NCBI GenBank assembly: GCA_029243485.1
Contig: JAQWRY010000003.1
Span: 124,001 to 188,000, forward strand
Source of the DNA: Candidatus Binatia bacterium
Lineage (GTDB): Bacteria > Desulfobacterota > Binatia > UBA12015
Direction: 5' to 3'
DNA length: 64,000 bases
Below are positions 9,090-18,392 of this stretch, piece after piece. Numbering within the stretch: position 1 is the stretch's first letter; the number at the start of each line of letters is the position of its first letter. A model generated the notes under the pieces. The model had not been told where the DNA came from. It saw only the letters and a program-made list of their open reading frames with translations, and made no database searches. The position numbers and the translations under genes are program-made.

Positions 9090-11954
9090 ATGATCGATCG
9101 ACTCGGGAGGTTAGGAGCCGTCCTCCTCTTGGCAGCAGCGGTGTCGAGTTGTGGCGATTCGGCGCGGCCGGGGTCGGCCGGGGTTGGCCAGGACGTGTTC
9201 GGCCACGAGTTGTCCGGGCAGGTGACCGAGGCGTCGGGCACACCGATGTCCGGCGTGATGGTCACGGCGCACGACGACGCCCGGAGTCAGAGTGTTTCGG
9301 TCTACACGAGCGGCACCGGGCAGTATCGCTTCCCGGAGATCGATGCCGCCGATTACCGACTCGAAGCGCGTCGGATCGGTCATCGTTCTTCGTCTGCGGC
9401 GGCGTCGACGGTAGACGGCTCGGTCGTCGTAGACTTCGTTCTGGAGCCGACCGCCGACATTAGTGACCAGCTTCCTGCCTCGTACTTCTACGATCTCCTC
9501 GAGTGGCCGAACGAGCGCGTGCGCGGAGACTTCTCGCGCGCCTGCGCCAACTGTCACCAGATCGGCAACTCGATGTGGCGCAAAGACTGGAGCGAAGAGG
9601 AGTGGCAAGAAGTCATCGATCGAATGATCGGTTACGGCGGCGTGCCGTTCTTCGACGAGACGCGCCCGCTCCTGCTTCCGACGATTCTAAGAGCCTTTGG
9701 GCGCGACGCGCCGGCGCCGACGTTCGCTCTGCCGCCGCCGCCCACCGGGGATGCGACTCGCGTCGTCGTCCGCGAGTGGGAACTGGATCCGGAAGGCATG
9801 CCGGGGTGTCATGACCTCGAGCTGGCGGAGGATGGTCGGGTCTTTACCGTCGGTGGGATGTACTCGCTCGATCCCGCGACCGGGGAACGGGGACGGCATC
9901 CGATCCAGGGAGGTGGGCACTCGGTCGAACGCGCTCCCGACGGTGCGATGTGGATCACCGCGCCCGGCCCCGAGCAGCTCATCCGGTTCGATGTGGAGAC
10001 CGGCGAGACCACGCACTTCGACCAACCGAAGATCGGCGAGGACTTGGGTTCGTATCCCCACACGCTGCGCTTCGATGCGTCCGGGCGCATCTGGTATTCG
10101 CTGACGCGCTCGAACCACGTCGCGCGGTTCGATCCCGCGAACGAGGAGTTCGCCTACTACCGCCTGCCTGACGCCGATCCCGCCGTCAGCGGCGTCCCGA
10201 TCCCGGTGGCGTACGGCTGTGACGTCGCACCGGACCAGACGGTGTGGTTTTCGCAGTTGTTCGGGCACCAGATCGGCCGGATCGATCCCGACACCGGTGA
10301 CGTGAAGTTCTGGCGGCCGCCGTTCGACGGGCCGCGGCGCTTGCGCGTGGGTCCAGACAACATCGTTTGGGTGCCCGGATACGGAGCGTCCGTGCTCGGG
10401 CGCTTTGATCCCGCGGACGAGTCGTGGCGGGTGTTCCCGCTGCCGGCCCAACCGGGGCGCGGCGAGCTCCCGTACGCGATCGCCGTGAATCACGAGACGG
10501 GTGATGTCTGGATCACGGGATCGAACTCCGACACCCTCATCCGGTTCCGGCCGGCGACCGAGGAGTTCACGTCGTTTCACCTACCGACGCCGGTCGATTT
10601 CACCCGCGAGATCGAGTTCGACGACGACGGGAACATCTGGACCTGCACATCCAGTGGAGAGATCTCCGATGATCGGCCCGGCACGGGGAGGCTGCTGGAG
10701 CTCCAGCTGCTCGATCGGGTCGGCTCGTGCGGCGACGGTGCGATCCAACTCGGTGAGGAGTGCGACGACGGCAACGCGTTCGGTTGCGACGGCTGTGCCG
10801 CGGACTGCCGGATCGAGACCGGTTGCGGTGATGGATCCCTCTGCGGCGCCGAGCAGTGTGACGACGGCAATCTAGCGAGCTGCGACGGCTGCTCCGCGAC
10901 CTGTGAGGTCGAAGCCGGTTTTTGGTGCGGTGACGGCGTGACGAACGCCACGTGCGGTGAAGAGTGCGACCCCGCCGGGGAGCTCTGTACGCGTGACTGC
11001 CGTGTTCGCCCAGGCTGCGGTGACGGAATCCTCGATGACGGTGAGGAGTGCGACGACGCGAATCTTGGGAGCTGCGATGGTTGTTCGGAGGCCTGCATGC
11101 TCGAGACCGGGTGCGGCGACGGGACTCCGTGTGCGCCGGAAGAGTGCGACGATGGGAACGCGTTCGACTGCGACGGTTGCAATGCGATGTGTCGGGTCGA
11201 GCCGGGTGGCGTGTGTGGCGACGGGCTCGTCGATCCGGTCTGCGGCGAGGAATGCGATCCGCCCGGCTCTGGTTGCTCGTTCAGTTGCACCGTCGGCGCC
11301 TCATTGCCGCTCGGAACCCGGCACCTGACGTTTGGTGGCACCTTCCATACGTCCGCGCTTGGCATCGAGACGGCTCTCGGCGAGTTGGACGGTGTATTCG
11401 ATCTCTTCGCGGGGGCGCCGGATGCCGAGGGTCGCGCTTCGATCGGCCTCGAAGGGCCGGCGCACTACTCGGCGCCGATTCTCGGTGGAAGCTTCGGGCG
11501 CTACTGCATCCGGGTCGACTCCTGCACGGGATGGATTGATTGCGATGGCGGGAGCGCAGTCGACGTCACTGTGATTCAGGACAGCCAGGGGCCGGGCCTT
11601 CAGGGTGAGCCCGTGCGCATCACGACCGGGCTGGGTGGGGATGGCGGGTCGGGTGCGGTCCAACTCCGCTGTGTTCAAGCCTTCGCGCAGATCCAGCCGG
11701 GCGAAGGCGATGACTGTACGACCGCGGAGTACCCGGAGGCGGGAGAGGTCGTGTACACGACCGGCACCACCCAGGCATATTTCGAGAACGCTGCGCCGAA
11801 GATCGGCGCGGGCGCAATCGGCGCGACCGGTACGAACTTCGCGTGTGAGACCTGGGGTCACGAGGACGGAGAGGGCGTGCTGGCGGCGAGCTTCCTCGCA
11901 GAGGAGGATCGCCAGGCCGGCGATGTTGCGAACGTGAATCTCGTCGACGACTGA
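9090..11954 (+). CDS. Multidomain lipoprotein: carboxypeptidase-regulatory-like, haem c, beta-propeller, cysteine-rich repeats
   Basis: The start is ATG at 9090; the frame extends upstream only with a TTG. The signal peptide ends in a lipobox VSSC with C21 as the lipidated residue, so it is an exported lipoprotein. In order follow a carboxypeptidase-regulatory-like beta-sandwich (about residues 35-120), a single haem c site CANCH (C152 to H156), and a virginiamycin-B-lyase/SMP-30-like propeller (about 210-540, repeats such as DGAMWITAPGPEQLIRFD). Then come six cysteine-rich repeats (547-735) and a 220-residue C-terminal region I do not recognise. At 954 residues it is a fusion of parts normally seen separately. 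A surface or periplasmic redox or binding role is inferred; no activity can be assigned. Confidence 0.85.
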   Translation: MIDRLGRLGAVLLLAAAVSSCGDSARPGSAGVGQDVFGHELSGQVTEASGTPMSGVMVTAHDDARSQSVSVYTSGTGQYRFPEIDAADYRLEARRIGHRSSSAAASTVDGSVVVDFVLEPTADISDQLPASYFYDLLEWPNERVRGDFSRACANCHQIGNSMWRKDWSEEEWQEVIDRMIGYGGVPFFDETRPLLLPTILRAFGRDAPAPTFALPPPPTGDATRVVVREWELDPEGMPGCHDLELAEDGRVFTVGGMYSLDPATGERGRHPIQGGGHSVERAPDGAMWITAPGPEQLIRFDVETGETTHFDQPKIGEDLGSYPHTLRFDASGRIWYSLTRSNHVARFDPANEEFAYYRLPDADPAVSGVPIPVAYGCDVAPDQTVWFSQLFGHQIGRIDPDTGDVKFWRPPFDGPRRLRVGPDNIVWVPGYGASVLGRFDPADESWRVFPLPAQPGRGELPYAIAVNHETGDVWITGSNSDTLIRFRPATEEFTSFHLPTPVDFTREIEFDDDGNIWTCTSSGEISDDRPGTGRLLELQLLDRVGSCGDGAIQLGEECDDGNAFGCDGCAADCRIETGCGDGSLCGAEQCDDGNLASCDGCSATCEVEAGFWCGDGVTNATCGEECDPAGELCTRDCRVRPGCGDGILDDGEECDDANLGSCDGCSEACMLETGCGDGTPCAPEECDDGNAFDCDGCNAMCRVEPGGVCGDGLVDPVCGEECDPPGSGCSFSCTVGASLPLGTRHLTFGGTFHTSALGIETALGELDGVFDLFAGAPDAEGRASIGLEGPAHYSAPILGGSFGRYCIRVDSCTGWIDCDGGSAVDVTVIQDSQGPGLQGEPVRITTGLGGDGGSGAVQLRCVQAFAQIQPGEGDDCTTAEYPEAGEVVYTTGTTQAYFENAAPKIGAGAIGATGTNFACETWGHEDGEGVLAASFLAEEDRQAGDVANVNLVDD
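10728..11299 (+). repeat. Six cysteine-rich CGDG...EECDDGN repeats inside the lipoprotein gene
   Basis: Six tandem units of about 27-34 codons each begin CGDG and carry EECDDGN or a degenerate form (EECDPAG, EECDDAN, EECDPPG), then CDGC..C. They match the DUF4215/Myxococcus cysteine-rich repeat pattern. Full (CDGC-containing) units and shortened ones alternate irregularly, with full units at positions 1, 2, 4 and 5. Confidence 0.85.
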
Positions 11955-12001
11955 GCGGGCGTCGGTCGTGTCTGGTCTGCACTCGTGGCAGGAGTGCGGG
12001 C

Positions 12002-12476
12002 ATGAGAAGTGTTTTCGGCCTCGCCTTCGTCTTGGGTCTCTCGTTGTTCGCCGCGGATGCGGTCGGAGAGCCGGAGGCCGATCGCTCCGCCTGGGTGGGC
12101 GGTTGGAGTCTCGACAAGGCGAAGTCCCCCCCCCGACGAGATTCTCGGGGCGATGGAAGCGCCTTGGTACATGCGGTCGCTCGCAATGGCGACCAATACG
12201 CCGCTGGGTTCGCGCACCCAGACCCTCCGCGCGGACGGCAAGGACTACCCGGGAACCTACCAGCTCGATCGCAAGTTGGAGCAGAGCAGTCAGTCGGAGA
12301 AGAACCACCACTTCGTCGTCGATCGCACGACCAAACTGCCCAGCGGGAAGCAGGCGACGGTCCGCTCCGACTGGAACGTGCACAGCGACACCCTGACCAA
12401 CGAAACGAAGGTTGAGGTCGCCGGCAGCTCGCCGTTGGAGATAGGCCGCGTTTTCGAGCGAACCCCGAAGGACTAG
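12002..12476 (+). pseudogene. Secreted hypothetical protein, frameshifted at a nine-C run
   Basis: ATG at 12002 starts a clean signal peptide (VFGLAFVLGLSLFAADAVG) followed by WVGGWSLDKAKS. At the nine-C run at 12126-12134 that frame turns into low-quality sequence. The neighbouring frame then carries a convincing continuation (PPDEILGAMEAPWYMRS... to FERTPKD, stop at 12474-12476). Removing one C would join both into one protein of about 157 residues. Either the genome carries a real or phase-variable frameshift, or the run was miscounted in sequencing. The protein family is not recognised; the start WVGGWSLDKAKS resembles lipocalin-like or stress-type secreted proteins. Confidence 0.7.
12126..12134 (+). 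repeat. Run of nine C inside a coding region
   Basis: Nine consecutive C mark the exact point where the coding frame of the secreted protein shifts by one base. Eight C would keep the frame. Confidence 0.8.
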
Positions 12477-12480
12477 GGTA

Positions 12481-13425
12481 CTAGCGGAACGCCGGCATCA
12501 CTTCGGCGGCGAACAACTCGAGGGCTTCGAGGCTCGGCGTGCGGCCGAAGCTGAGCATCAGCGTGGTCGCGCCCATGTCGATCGTTTTCTGAATGCGTTC
12601 GATGCACTGCGCGGGGCGACCGGCGATGATGAGGTCGTCGCCGCCCGACAGGAAGGGGAGCTCGGCGCAGACGCGCTCGGTAGCAACGCGGGCTTCGGTC
12701 TCGGTTTCGCCGATCGCGGCGAGGAGTTGCTGTGAGATCTCGATCTCGCCCGGGTCTCGCTTGAGGGTCTCGCAGTGCTTGTGCAGGACGCCGATCTTGC
12801 GGGTCAGCAGGCTGTGAGCCCAGCCCATGTTGTTCCAGATGTCCGCGTGCTCGGCGACGATCTTGAGCAGCACCTTCTCACCGGAACCTCCGACGAGGAT
12901 CGGCGGGTGTGGGTCCTGGACCGGGCGGGGCCGGCAGTACGCGTCTTCGACGTGGAACTGCTCGCCGAAGAAGCTCACCGGCTCCTCGGTCCAGAGCTTC
13001 TTGATGACGTCGAGCGCTTCCTCGAGCTGGTGCAGTCGCGTGCCGATCGACGGGAACGAGAGGCCGTAGCTCTTGAACTCCTCTTCGTTCCAGCCGGCGC
13101 CGAGCCCGAGCGTGAAGCGCCCGTGGGAGGCGTGATCGAGCGTGGCGGCCATCTTCGCGAGAAGCGGGGGGTGGCGGAAACCGACGCAGAGCACTTGGTG
13201 ACCGAGACGAATCCGTTCCGTGGCCGACGCCAGGGCGGCCATCGCGGTCCAGCCTTCGAAGATGGGGACCGATGCGTCCGGGATACCGACGAAGTGGTCG
13301 ATCGCCCAGAGAGAGTCGAAGCCCAGCCGCTCGGCGTTTTGGGCGAACTCGACGACGTCGTCCCAGGAACTGCGGACCTGCGCCAGCGAGACGCCGAACC
13401 GAATTGGACGTTTGAAGGTACTCAT
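12481..13425 (-). CDS. Luciferase-like (LLM class) flavin oxidoreductase
   Basis: A 314-residue TIM-barrel protein of the bacterial luciferase-like family, probably F420- or FMN-dependent. Characteristic stretches are RFGVSLAQ at the start, ERLGFDSLWAIDHF, TERIRLGHQVLC, DHASHGRFTLGLGAGWNEEEF and HPPILVGGSGEKVLLKIVAEHAD. F420-type enzymes of this group commonly carry GRFTLGLGAGW, which favours F420, but the cofactor cannot be proved here. It is convergent with the frameshifted secreted gene and starts 15 bases after the stop of the His/Asp-tailed protein, so the two may be co-transcribed. The substrate is unknown. Confidence 0.9.
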   Translation of the reverse strand: MSTFKRPIRFGVSLAQVRSSWDDVVEFAQNAERLGFDSLWAIDHFVGIPDASVPIFEGWTAMAALASATERIRLGHQVLCVGFRHPPLLAKMAATLDHASHGRFTLGLGAGWNEEEFKSYGLSFPSIGTRLHQLEEALDVIKKLWTEEPVSFFGEQFHVEDAYCRPRPVQDPHPPILVGGSGEKVLLKIVAEHADIWNNMGWAHSLLTRKIGVLHKHCETLKRDPGEIEISQQLLAAIGETETEARVATERVCAELPFLSGGDDLIIAGRPAQCIERIQKTIDMGATTLMLSFGRTPSLEALELFAAEVMPAFR

Positions 13426-13440
13426 GAAGTCGTCGTCGGC

Positions 13441-13980
13441 CTAGTGGTCGTGGTCGTGATCGTGCCCGTGATGGTCGTGATCGTCCTCTGCGTCGGGCGG
13501 GTCGAGGGGGACGTCCTGCAACGGAGCCGCACGGAGGATTTCTGCAACGCTCGAGAATGCTTTTTGGAGGGTGTCGAGCCGGGCGGCCAGCCCACCGAGC
13601 CTGCGGGCGAGGAGTTCTTCGTACTCGTTCACCGCGACCTTGAGGGGCTCGGTCGCCCCGTTCTTGATCTCGCCGGAAGTCTCGAGGTTCTCGTTGATCT
13701 TGTCGGCGAGGCCATCGAGCTTCTCACCGACGGTCTCGTTCAGTCGTGAGCCGACGTGCTCGGCCCACAGGGCCTGGAAGGCGTGTGTCGCGGGCACTTC
13801 CCGGCGCAGTCCGGAGCTGAGCTGGTAGAGGCGCGAGCTGATGGCCTGGACCGTGTTCAGACCGCGGCGCGAATGGAAGGCATTGAGGCGGCACAGCTGA
13901 TCGCGCAGCTTTGCGGCTGGGGCCCCGTCCGCGAGCACCGTGAGGCATTGCTCGAATTCTTCCATCGTCAGGTTCGCCAT
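13441..13980 (-). CDS. Helical protein with His/Asp-rich C-terminal tail
   Basis: Unrecognised 179-residue protein starting MANLTMEEFEQC at ATG 13980; an upstream start at 14034 is possible. The body is almost entirely alpha-helical with heptad-like spacing (VGEKLDGLADKINENLE, LGGLAARLDTLQKAFSSVAE), suggesting a coiled-coil bundle. The last 20 residues are nearly all D and H (DHDHHGHDHDHDH), a likely metal-binding tail, as seen in some nickel or zinc chaperones. There is no signal peptide or membrane segment. It lies just upstream of the luciferase-like gene on the same strand. Function is unknown. Confidence 0.75.
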   Translation of the reverse strand: MANLTMEEFEQCLTVLADGAPAAKLRDQLCRLNAFHSRRGLNTVQAISSRLYQLSSGLRREVPATHAFQALWAEHVGSRLNETVGEKLDGLADKINENLETSGEIKNGATEPLKVAVNEYEELLARRLGGLAARLDTLQKAFSSVAEILRAAPLQDVPLDPPDAEDDHDHHGHDHDHDH

Positions 13981-14428
13981 CTTGGGTAGGTCTCCTCCCA
14001 GGGGCACGGGGCCCCCAAATCGAGACGGCAGCATACGGACCGCGGCGGGGACACGCCACTCCCCCGCGAGGCCGAAAACCGGGGCGCCTAAGGCTCCGTC
14101 CCCGAAAAAAGAGACGATTCGCGGTGCTGACCGTTCTCTCGCTCCTGTTGTCGATGCTCGTCCAGGCCCCCGAAGGGGGCGATGTGCCGGGTCGGAAGCC
14201 GGTTTGGCGAGCCCGCCACATCTATCACCTCACGAAGTTCGTCGAGCGCGACGACGGCATCGGCTTCGCCGTGAATCCCGCGTTGGCGGAGGAAGCGGGC
14301 CTCAAGGTCTTCCCCCGGCTGTTGCGGCTCGCCGACGTCGGCCGCCCTCCATACGCGGGAAGCTGATCCAGATCATGACGTTTACGAGTCGTGGCGTCCG
14401 ACAACGAGCGTCTGAGGTCGCTCCTCGA
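13981..14428. other. 448-base stretch with no firm gene
   Basis: It lies between two minus-strand genes. It holds one small plus-strand frame (14124-14366, listed separately at low confidence). The matching blocks GGGGAC near 14047 and GTCCCC near 14098 could pair but are about 45 bases apart. Nothing else was recognised. Confidence 0.5.
14124..14366 (+). CDS. Possible small exported protein
   Basis: GTG at 14124 opens an 80-codon frame. It begins with a short hydrophobic segment (LTVLSLLLSMLV) that could be a signal peptide and continues with an ordinary-looking composition (HIYHLTKFVERDDGIGFAV). No ribosome-binding site is evident, no family is recognised, and the frame ends without a distinctive C-terminus. 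It may be a chance frame or the remnant of a longer gene. Confidence 0.25.
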   Translation: MLTVLSLLLSMLVQAPEGGDVPGRKPVWRARHIYHLTKFVERDDGIGFAVNPALAEEAGLKVFPRLLRLADVGRPPYAGS

Positions 14429-16123
14429 CTAGCCGTTCATCTCGTAGGCGCCCGAGAGCGGCGCGACGTGATTCTGCCAGACCCGATCGTACCGCGCGGA
14501 GTCCACGACGGGTTTGCGCATGATGTCGCGGCACCCGTCCATCTGCCGGTCGGTGCTGCTCGGTTTGCTGAAGAGCTGGAGTGCGAATTTCGACATGTCG
14601 CGCACCATGAAGTCGAAGATCTGGTCGAGCAGGTCATCGTCGAGCTCGTAGCGCGGGGCGTTCTCGAGGAGGAGCTGGGCGTAGACGACGAGCGCGAACA
14701 TCTCGCCCATCGACAGCAGGAAGTCGACGTCCCGCATCTGCTCTGGGCCCGGAGGTGCATCTTCGAGCATGCTGCGGAAGACCTCCGTCTGCTCGAAGAA
14801 CAGGTTCACGTTCGGGAGCGAGCACCCCTCGAAAGCCTTGCGGTAATCGCTGAACTGAATCTGCGAGAGGCCCTTCGTGCTTCCCTGGTTGAATAGGAAG
14901 TCGTCGTTCCGTTCGTGGTTCTGGGTTTCGATCTCGGGATACTCCTTCGGGTCGAAAAAGAAGTTTGGCATGAACTTCACGATGAGGGCGATGTTCACGT
15001 GCACCGTGCCTTCGAGCTTCGGTAGGGCGCGGATGTCGATCGTGGCCTGCCCGAAGTACGTGTTCTTCTCGAAGCCCTTGGCGGCGATGGCGTCCCACAG
15101 GAGGTCGATCACCTGCTCGCCCTGCGTGGTGACCTTCATCTTCACCATCGGGTTGTACAGCAGGTAGCGGCGGTCCTCGGATGAGGCGGATCGCAAGTAG
15201 TCAGCGGCGCGAAGCGCGAAGAGCTTCATCGCGACGAGTCGGCTGTAGCCATCGACGAACATCTGCCGGACGTGCGCCATGTCGGTGACCGGGTTCCCGT
15301 ACAGGACACGGTTGCTCGCATGCGTGATCGCCTCGTACAGCGAGTGCGTGCAAATTCCGATCGAGGCCCAGCCGAGATTGTACTTGCCGATGTTGACCGT
15401 GTTGAGCGCGGCGTTCCAGGCGTCTCGCCCGCGGTGGAGAATGTCGGCCTCGGTGACCGGGTAGTCCTTTAGTTCGAACTCAGAGACGTAGTTCTGGCTG
15501 GCGACGACGTTCTGGACGAGTTCGTAGTTCTTGTGCTTCGGGTCCGACGCGAAGAAGACGTATTCGTCTTTGTCCGCGAAGCGGCCGAACGTCGAGACGA
15601 TCGCGGCTTTGTTGCCGTTTCCGATGTAGTACTTGCGCCCGTTCGCCCGCCAGCCGTCTCCATCGGCGGAGAGGACCATGTCGGTCGAGTAAATGTCGGC
15701 GCCGTGGGTCCGCTCGGAGAGACCGAACGCGAAGATCCCGCCCTCTTCGAGGGCCTTCGCGGCGCGCTGACGGAGCTCTTTGTTCGGTGTCATCCACAGG
15801 GGCCCGAGGCCGAGGACCGAGACCTGCCAGGTGTACCAGTACTGGAGACCGTAGAAGCCGAGGATTTCGGCGAACTCGCAGTTCCGCCACGTGTCCCAGC
15901 GGCCGTCCTCGGCGCCTTCACCGGCGGGGGTGCACATCGTCGCGAAAATCCGGTTCTCGGCGATGAACGAAAGGAAGTCGGCGTACCAGACGCGGTCGTA
16001 GTAGTCCTCGAGGAGACGGGCTTTGCCCTTGTGCTCGAAGAACGAGACGGTCTGCCGCATGACTTCGGCTGACCGTGCGTCGGGGTAGCGGTCCTTCAGG
16101 TCTCTCGGGTTCAGGAGGATCAT
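14429..16123 (-). CDS. Acyl-CoA dehydrogenase-like protein, long form
   Basis: A 564-residue acyl-CoA dehydrogenase/oxidase-type flavoprotein, about 180 residues longer than a basic acyl-CoA dehydrogenase. The middle domain has the FAD-binding run FAFGLSERTHGADIYSTDM with GRKYYIGNGNKA, and the helical domain has ASIGICTHSLYEAITHASNRVLYG and GFEKNTYFGQATIDIRALPKLEGT, the last at the place of the catalytic-loop region. The extra length lies partly before the FAD domain and in a C-terminal helical extension. This layout is common in acyl-CoA dehydrogenases of lipid-degrading bacteria. It follows the DUF3604 gene on the same strand after a 46-base gap. The substrate is unknown. Confidence 0.87.
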   Translation of the reverse strand: MILLNPRDLKDRYPDARSAEVMRQTVSFFEHKGKARLLEDYYDRVWYADFLSFIAENRIFATMCTPAGEGAEDGRWDTWRNCEFAEILGFYGLQYWYTWQVSVLGLGPLWMTPNKELRQRAAKALEEGGIFAFGLSERTHGADIYSTDMVLSADGDGWRANGRKYYIGNGNKAAIVSTFGRFADKDEYVFFASDPKHKNYELVQNVVASQNYVSEFELKDYPVTEADILHRGRDAWNAALNTVNIGKYNLGWASIGICTHSLYEAITHASNRVLYGNPVTDMAHVRQMFVDGYSRLVAMKLFALRAADYLRSASSEDRRYLLYNPMVKMKVTTQGEQVIDLLWDAIAAKGFEKNTYFGQATIDIRALPKLEGTVHVNIALIVKFMPNFFFDPKEYPEIETQNHERNDDFLFNQGSTKGLSQIQFSDYRKAFEGCSLPNVNLFFEQTEVFRSMLEDAPPGPEQMRDVDFLLSMGEMFALVVYAQLLLENAPRYELDDDLLDQIFDFMVRDMSKFALQLFSKPSSTDRQMDGCRDIMRKPVVDSARYDRVWQNHVAPLSGAYEMNG

Positions 16124-16169
16124 CCCGAATCTTTACAACGAACGAGAGCGGAGGGGGAGAGACTGATCG

Positions 16170-18389
16170 TCAGAAGTTGATGGGCGGCCGGGCGAGGAAA
16201 ATCGGAGAGGACCAGGCACGCTCGCCGGCGTCGGCGAGGCAGTCGTCCTGGTACGCGGTGGGAGGGCCGCCGAAGCAGGGGCGGACCTCGCGGCACGGGC
16301 CGTCTGACCTGTCTTCGCAGCGGAGTTGGGCACCGTTCACGGTGGGGGTCGGCTCCTGGATCGCGCGGACGTAGTACGTGGTGTCCCGACCGACGGTCTC
16401 GAACTCCTCGTCGGTGAAGCGCACGCGGCAGCCGTCCGGATCGTCGGGGCAGGAGAAGACGCGCCAGGGGTCCTCGATCAGGTTCTCGAGCGGTTCGCCT
16501 TCCCGGATCTGGGGGCGGATTCGTACGACTTCGATGCGGTCGATGCGGTGCCGCTCGTCGGAGGGCCGGTAGCACTCGCCGCGGCAGAGATGTTCGATCC
16601 GCTCCGGTCCGAGCGCGGCGATGGCATCGGGCGGGCATCCCGACTGTTGCCCGGGCGCACCGACCGCGCGGACCTCGAAGGTCGGGCTCGACGTGCGCTC
16701 GACCGACGCGCCCATGACGGCACCCGGTTCTTCTCCGGCGGGGAGGAGGTCAAACCACAGAAGCTGACGTCCGCCGCTCGTGCCGTAGACTTCCTTGCGC
16801 TCGAGTGCGTCCCAGATCGCTTCGCGGCTCCGACCGTCACTGTGCACGGCGACGAGTCCGCCGAGACCGAAGTAGGAGGCGAACCGTTCAAAGTAGGGCG
16901 TCGCCGGGATGCTCTCGATCTTCCGCGCGCGCGGTTCCGGATTCGGCGGGGGCCACGGCGGCGCGAGTTGCCCGAGGCCGGCGTCGGTCATCTCGCGTCG
17001 ATTGATCTCCTTGTAGCCGGTTCCGGGTCGAGCGGTGTGGTTGTCGCTCGACGCGAGCAACCCGAACCGAAACCGCTTCGGCGGACCCGGCCCGGAGAAG
17101 TCGCTGATCGCGAGCGCGTACTGGGTGGAGCCACCGGGGCGATGGTTGTAGGCGGGCATGTAGCAATCGGTGCACTGTCCCGCGTCGAGCCAATCTTCGA
17201 CCGTGCTGCCCGGCACGACGTGGTGCCCGGCGTCGCCGGCTTCGACGTGAAGCGCCCGCGCCTCGGCGGCACGCGTCTCGCACTCCTCGTCGCTCTCCCC
17301 CGCTCTCGAGCAGCGCTCGCGGATGATCTCGCCCGCGCGCCAGCATTCCGGAGTGTAGCCGCGCGAGGGTGGGGGACAGCGGAGCTCACCGTTCTCGTCG
17401 ATCTCGAGGGCGCGCCAGTTCCGATACTCCTCGGAGTTGCCGTGGCCGGAGAACACCTCGACCAGGTATTCGTGTTTCTCGGGGTTGGTGTGCGCGCGGA
17501 GCTGCTTGTCCCAACTGGACAGGGGTGGCGTGTAGAAACCCCAACTGTTGCCGTGTGGAATCACGACGTACGGGAATCCCCAGTCGTCGAGCTTCTCGAA
17601 CAACTCGCCCGGCGTCGGAGCGCTCTCCTGGCAGTCCGGCGGGAGATCGCGGGTCGGAACGCCCCGGGGGCAGGTCTCCAACTTGTCCCGGTCCTGGAGG
17701 AAGCGCGCAAAGTCCAGGTAGCGCTGTCGCTCGCCGCCGGGCGCGGTGGTGATCAGGAGAAGCCGCAGCGGGAGCGTGTACGGATTGAACTCGGTCGGAA
17801 ACAGCGTCTCCCGTGAGCTGATCGGGCGCATGGGGACGGCGTCGCTCGCCGTGTCGCGCAGCACGACGTTCTTGTGCCCGTAGTGCTCCTCGGGGGTAGG
17901 GCCGATCTGGGTCCACTCCCAGCCGAGGAAGCTCACGAGGTCCGGGGATGTCTCCTCTCCGGAGACGGCGTTGCACTGCTCGATGACGCTCTTGGTTTCC
18001 TGCCACTGCTTCGGCGTCAGACCTTCGGCGTGGTCATTGATCGACCAGAAGTCGAGAGCGGCGCAGTGGCGGGCGAAGTCGCAGGCGTCGGCCGGTGGGT
18101 GGGCGCCCTCGCCCTGGTACATCGGTAGACTGATCGAGTACGCGTCGAACGAGAACGTCGTGTGGACGTGGAGGTCGCCGAAGAGGATCTGCTTCGGTGC
18201 GTCGGTTCCGATCGCGCGAGCCGCCTGCCCCTCGGTCTCGATGCGCGCACGCACGATGTCGGCGGGACGCGCCGAGCGGGCGACCTCACCCGCCTCCTGC
18301 GGTGTTCCGAACCAGCCGCGACCGGCCATCGTGCCGACGATCGCCAGGAGCGCAACGAGGAGGGAGAGTCGCTTCAGCCCGCGGCGCAT
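16170..18389 (-). CDS. DUF3604 domain protein (PHP-like exported protein)
   Basis: A 739-residue protein with an N-terminal hydrophobic segment (LSLLVALLAIVGTMAG), so exported or membrane-anchored. FGDLHVHTTFSFDA and DFWSINDHAEGLTPKQW are hallmark segments of DUF3604, a relative of PHP-type metal-dependent hydrolases. Further histidines in HKNVVL and SDNHTARPG likely complete the metal site. C-rich segments (GQCTDCYMP, CSRAGESDEEC) suggest disulfides in the periplasm. The gene starts three bases after the stop of the truncated carboxymuconolactone decarboxylase-like gene. The reaction of the family is not established. Confidence 0.88.
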   Translation of the reverse strand: MRRGLKRLSLLVALLAIVGTMAGRGWFGTPQEAGEVARSARPADIVRARIETEGQAARAIGTDAPKQILFGDLHVHTTFSFDAYSISLPMYQGEGAHPPADACDFARHCAALDFWSINDHAEGLTPKQWQETKSVIEQCNAVSGEETSPDLVSFLGWEWTQIGPTPEEHYGHKNVVLRDTASDAVPMRPISSRETLFPTEFNPYTLPLRLLLITTAPGGERQRYLDFARFLQDRDKLETCPRGVPTRDLPPDCQESAPTPGELFEKLDDWGFPYVVIPHGNSWGFYTPPLSSWDKQLRAHTNPEKHEYLVEVFSGHGNSEEYRNWRALEIDENGELRCPPPSRGYTPECWRAGEIIRERCSRAGESDEECETRAAEARALHVEAGDAGHHVVPGSTVEDWLDAGQCTDCYMPAYNHRPGGSTQYALAISDFSGPGPPKRFRFGLLASSDNHTARPGTGYKEINRREMTDAGLGQLAPPWPPPNPEPRARKIESIPATPYFERFASYFGLGGLVAVHSDGRSREAIWDALERKEVYGTSGGRQLLWFDLLPAGEEPGAVMGASVERTSSPTFEVRAVGAPGQQSGCPPDAIAALGPERIEHLCRGECYRPSDERHRIDRIEVVRIRPQIREGEPLENLIEDPWRVFSCPDDPDGCRVRFTDEEFETVGRDTTYYVRAIQEPTPTVNGAQLRCEDRSDGPCREVRPCFGGPPTAYQDDCLADAGERAWSSPIFLARPPINF

Positions 18390-18392
18390 GTC

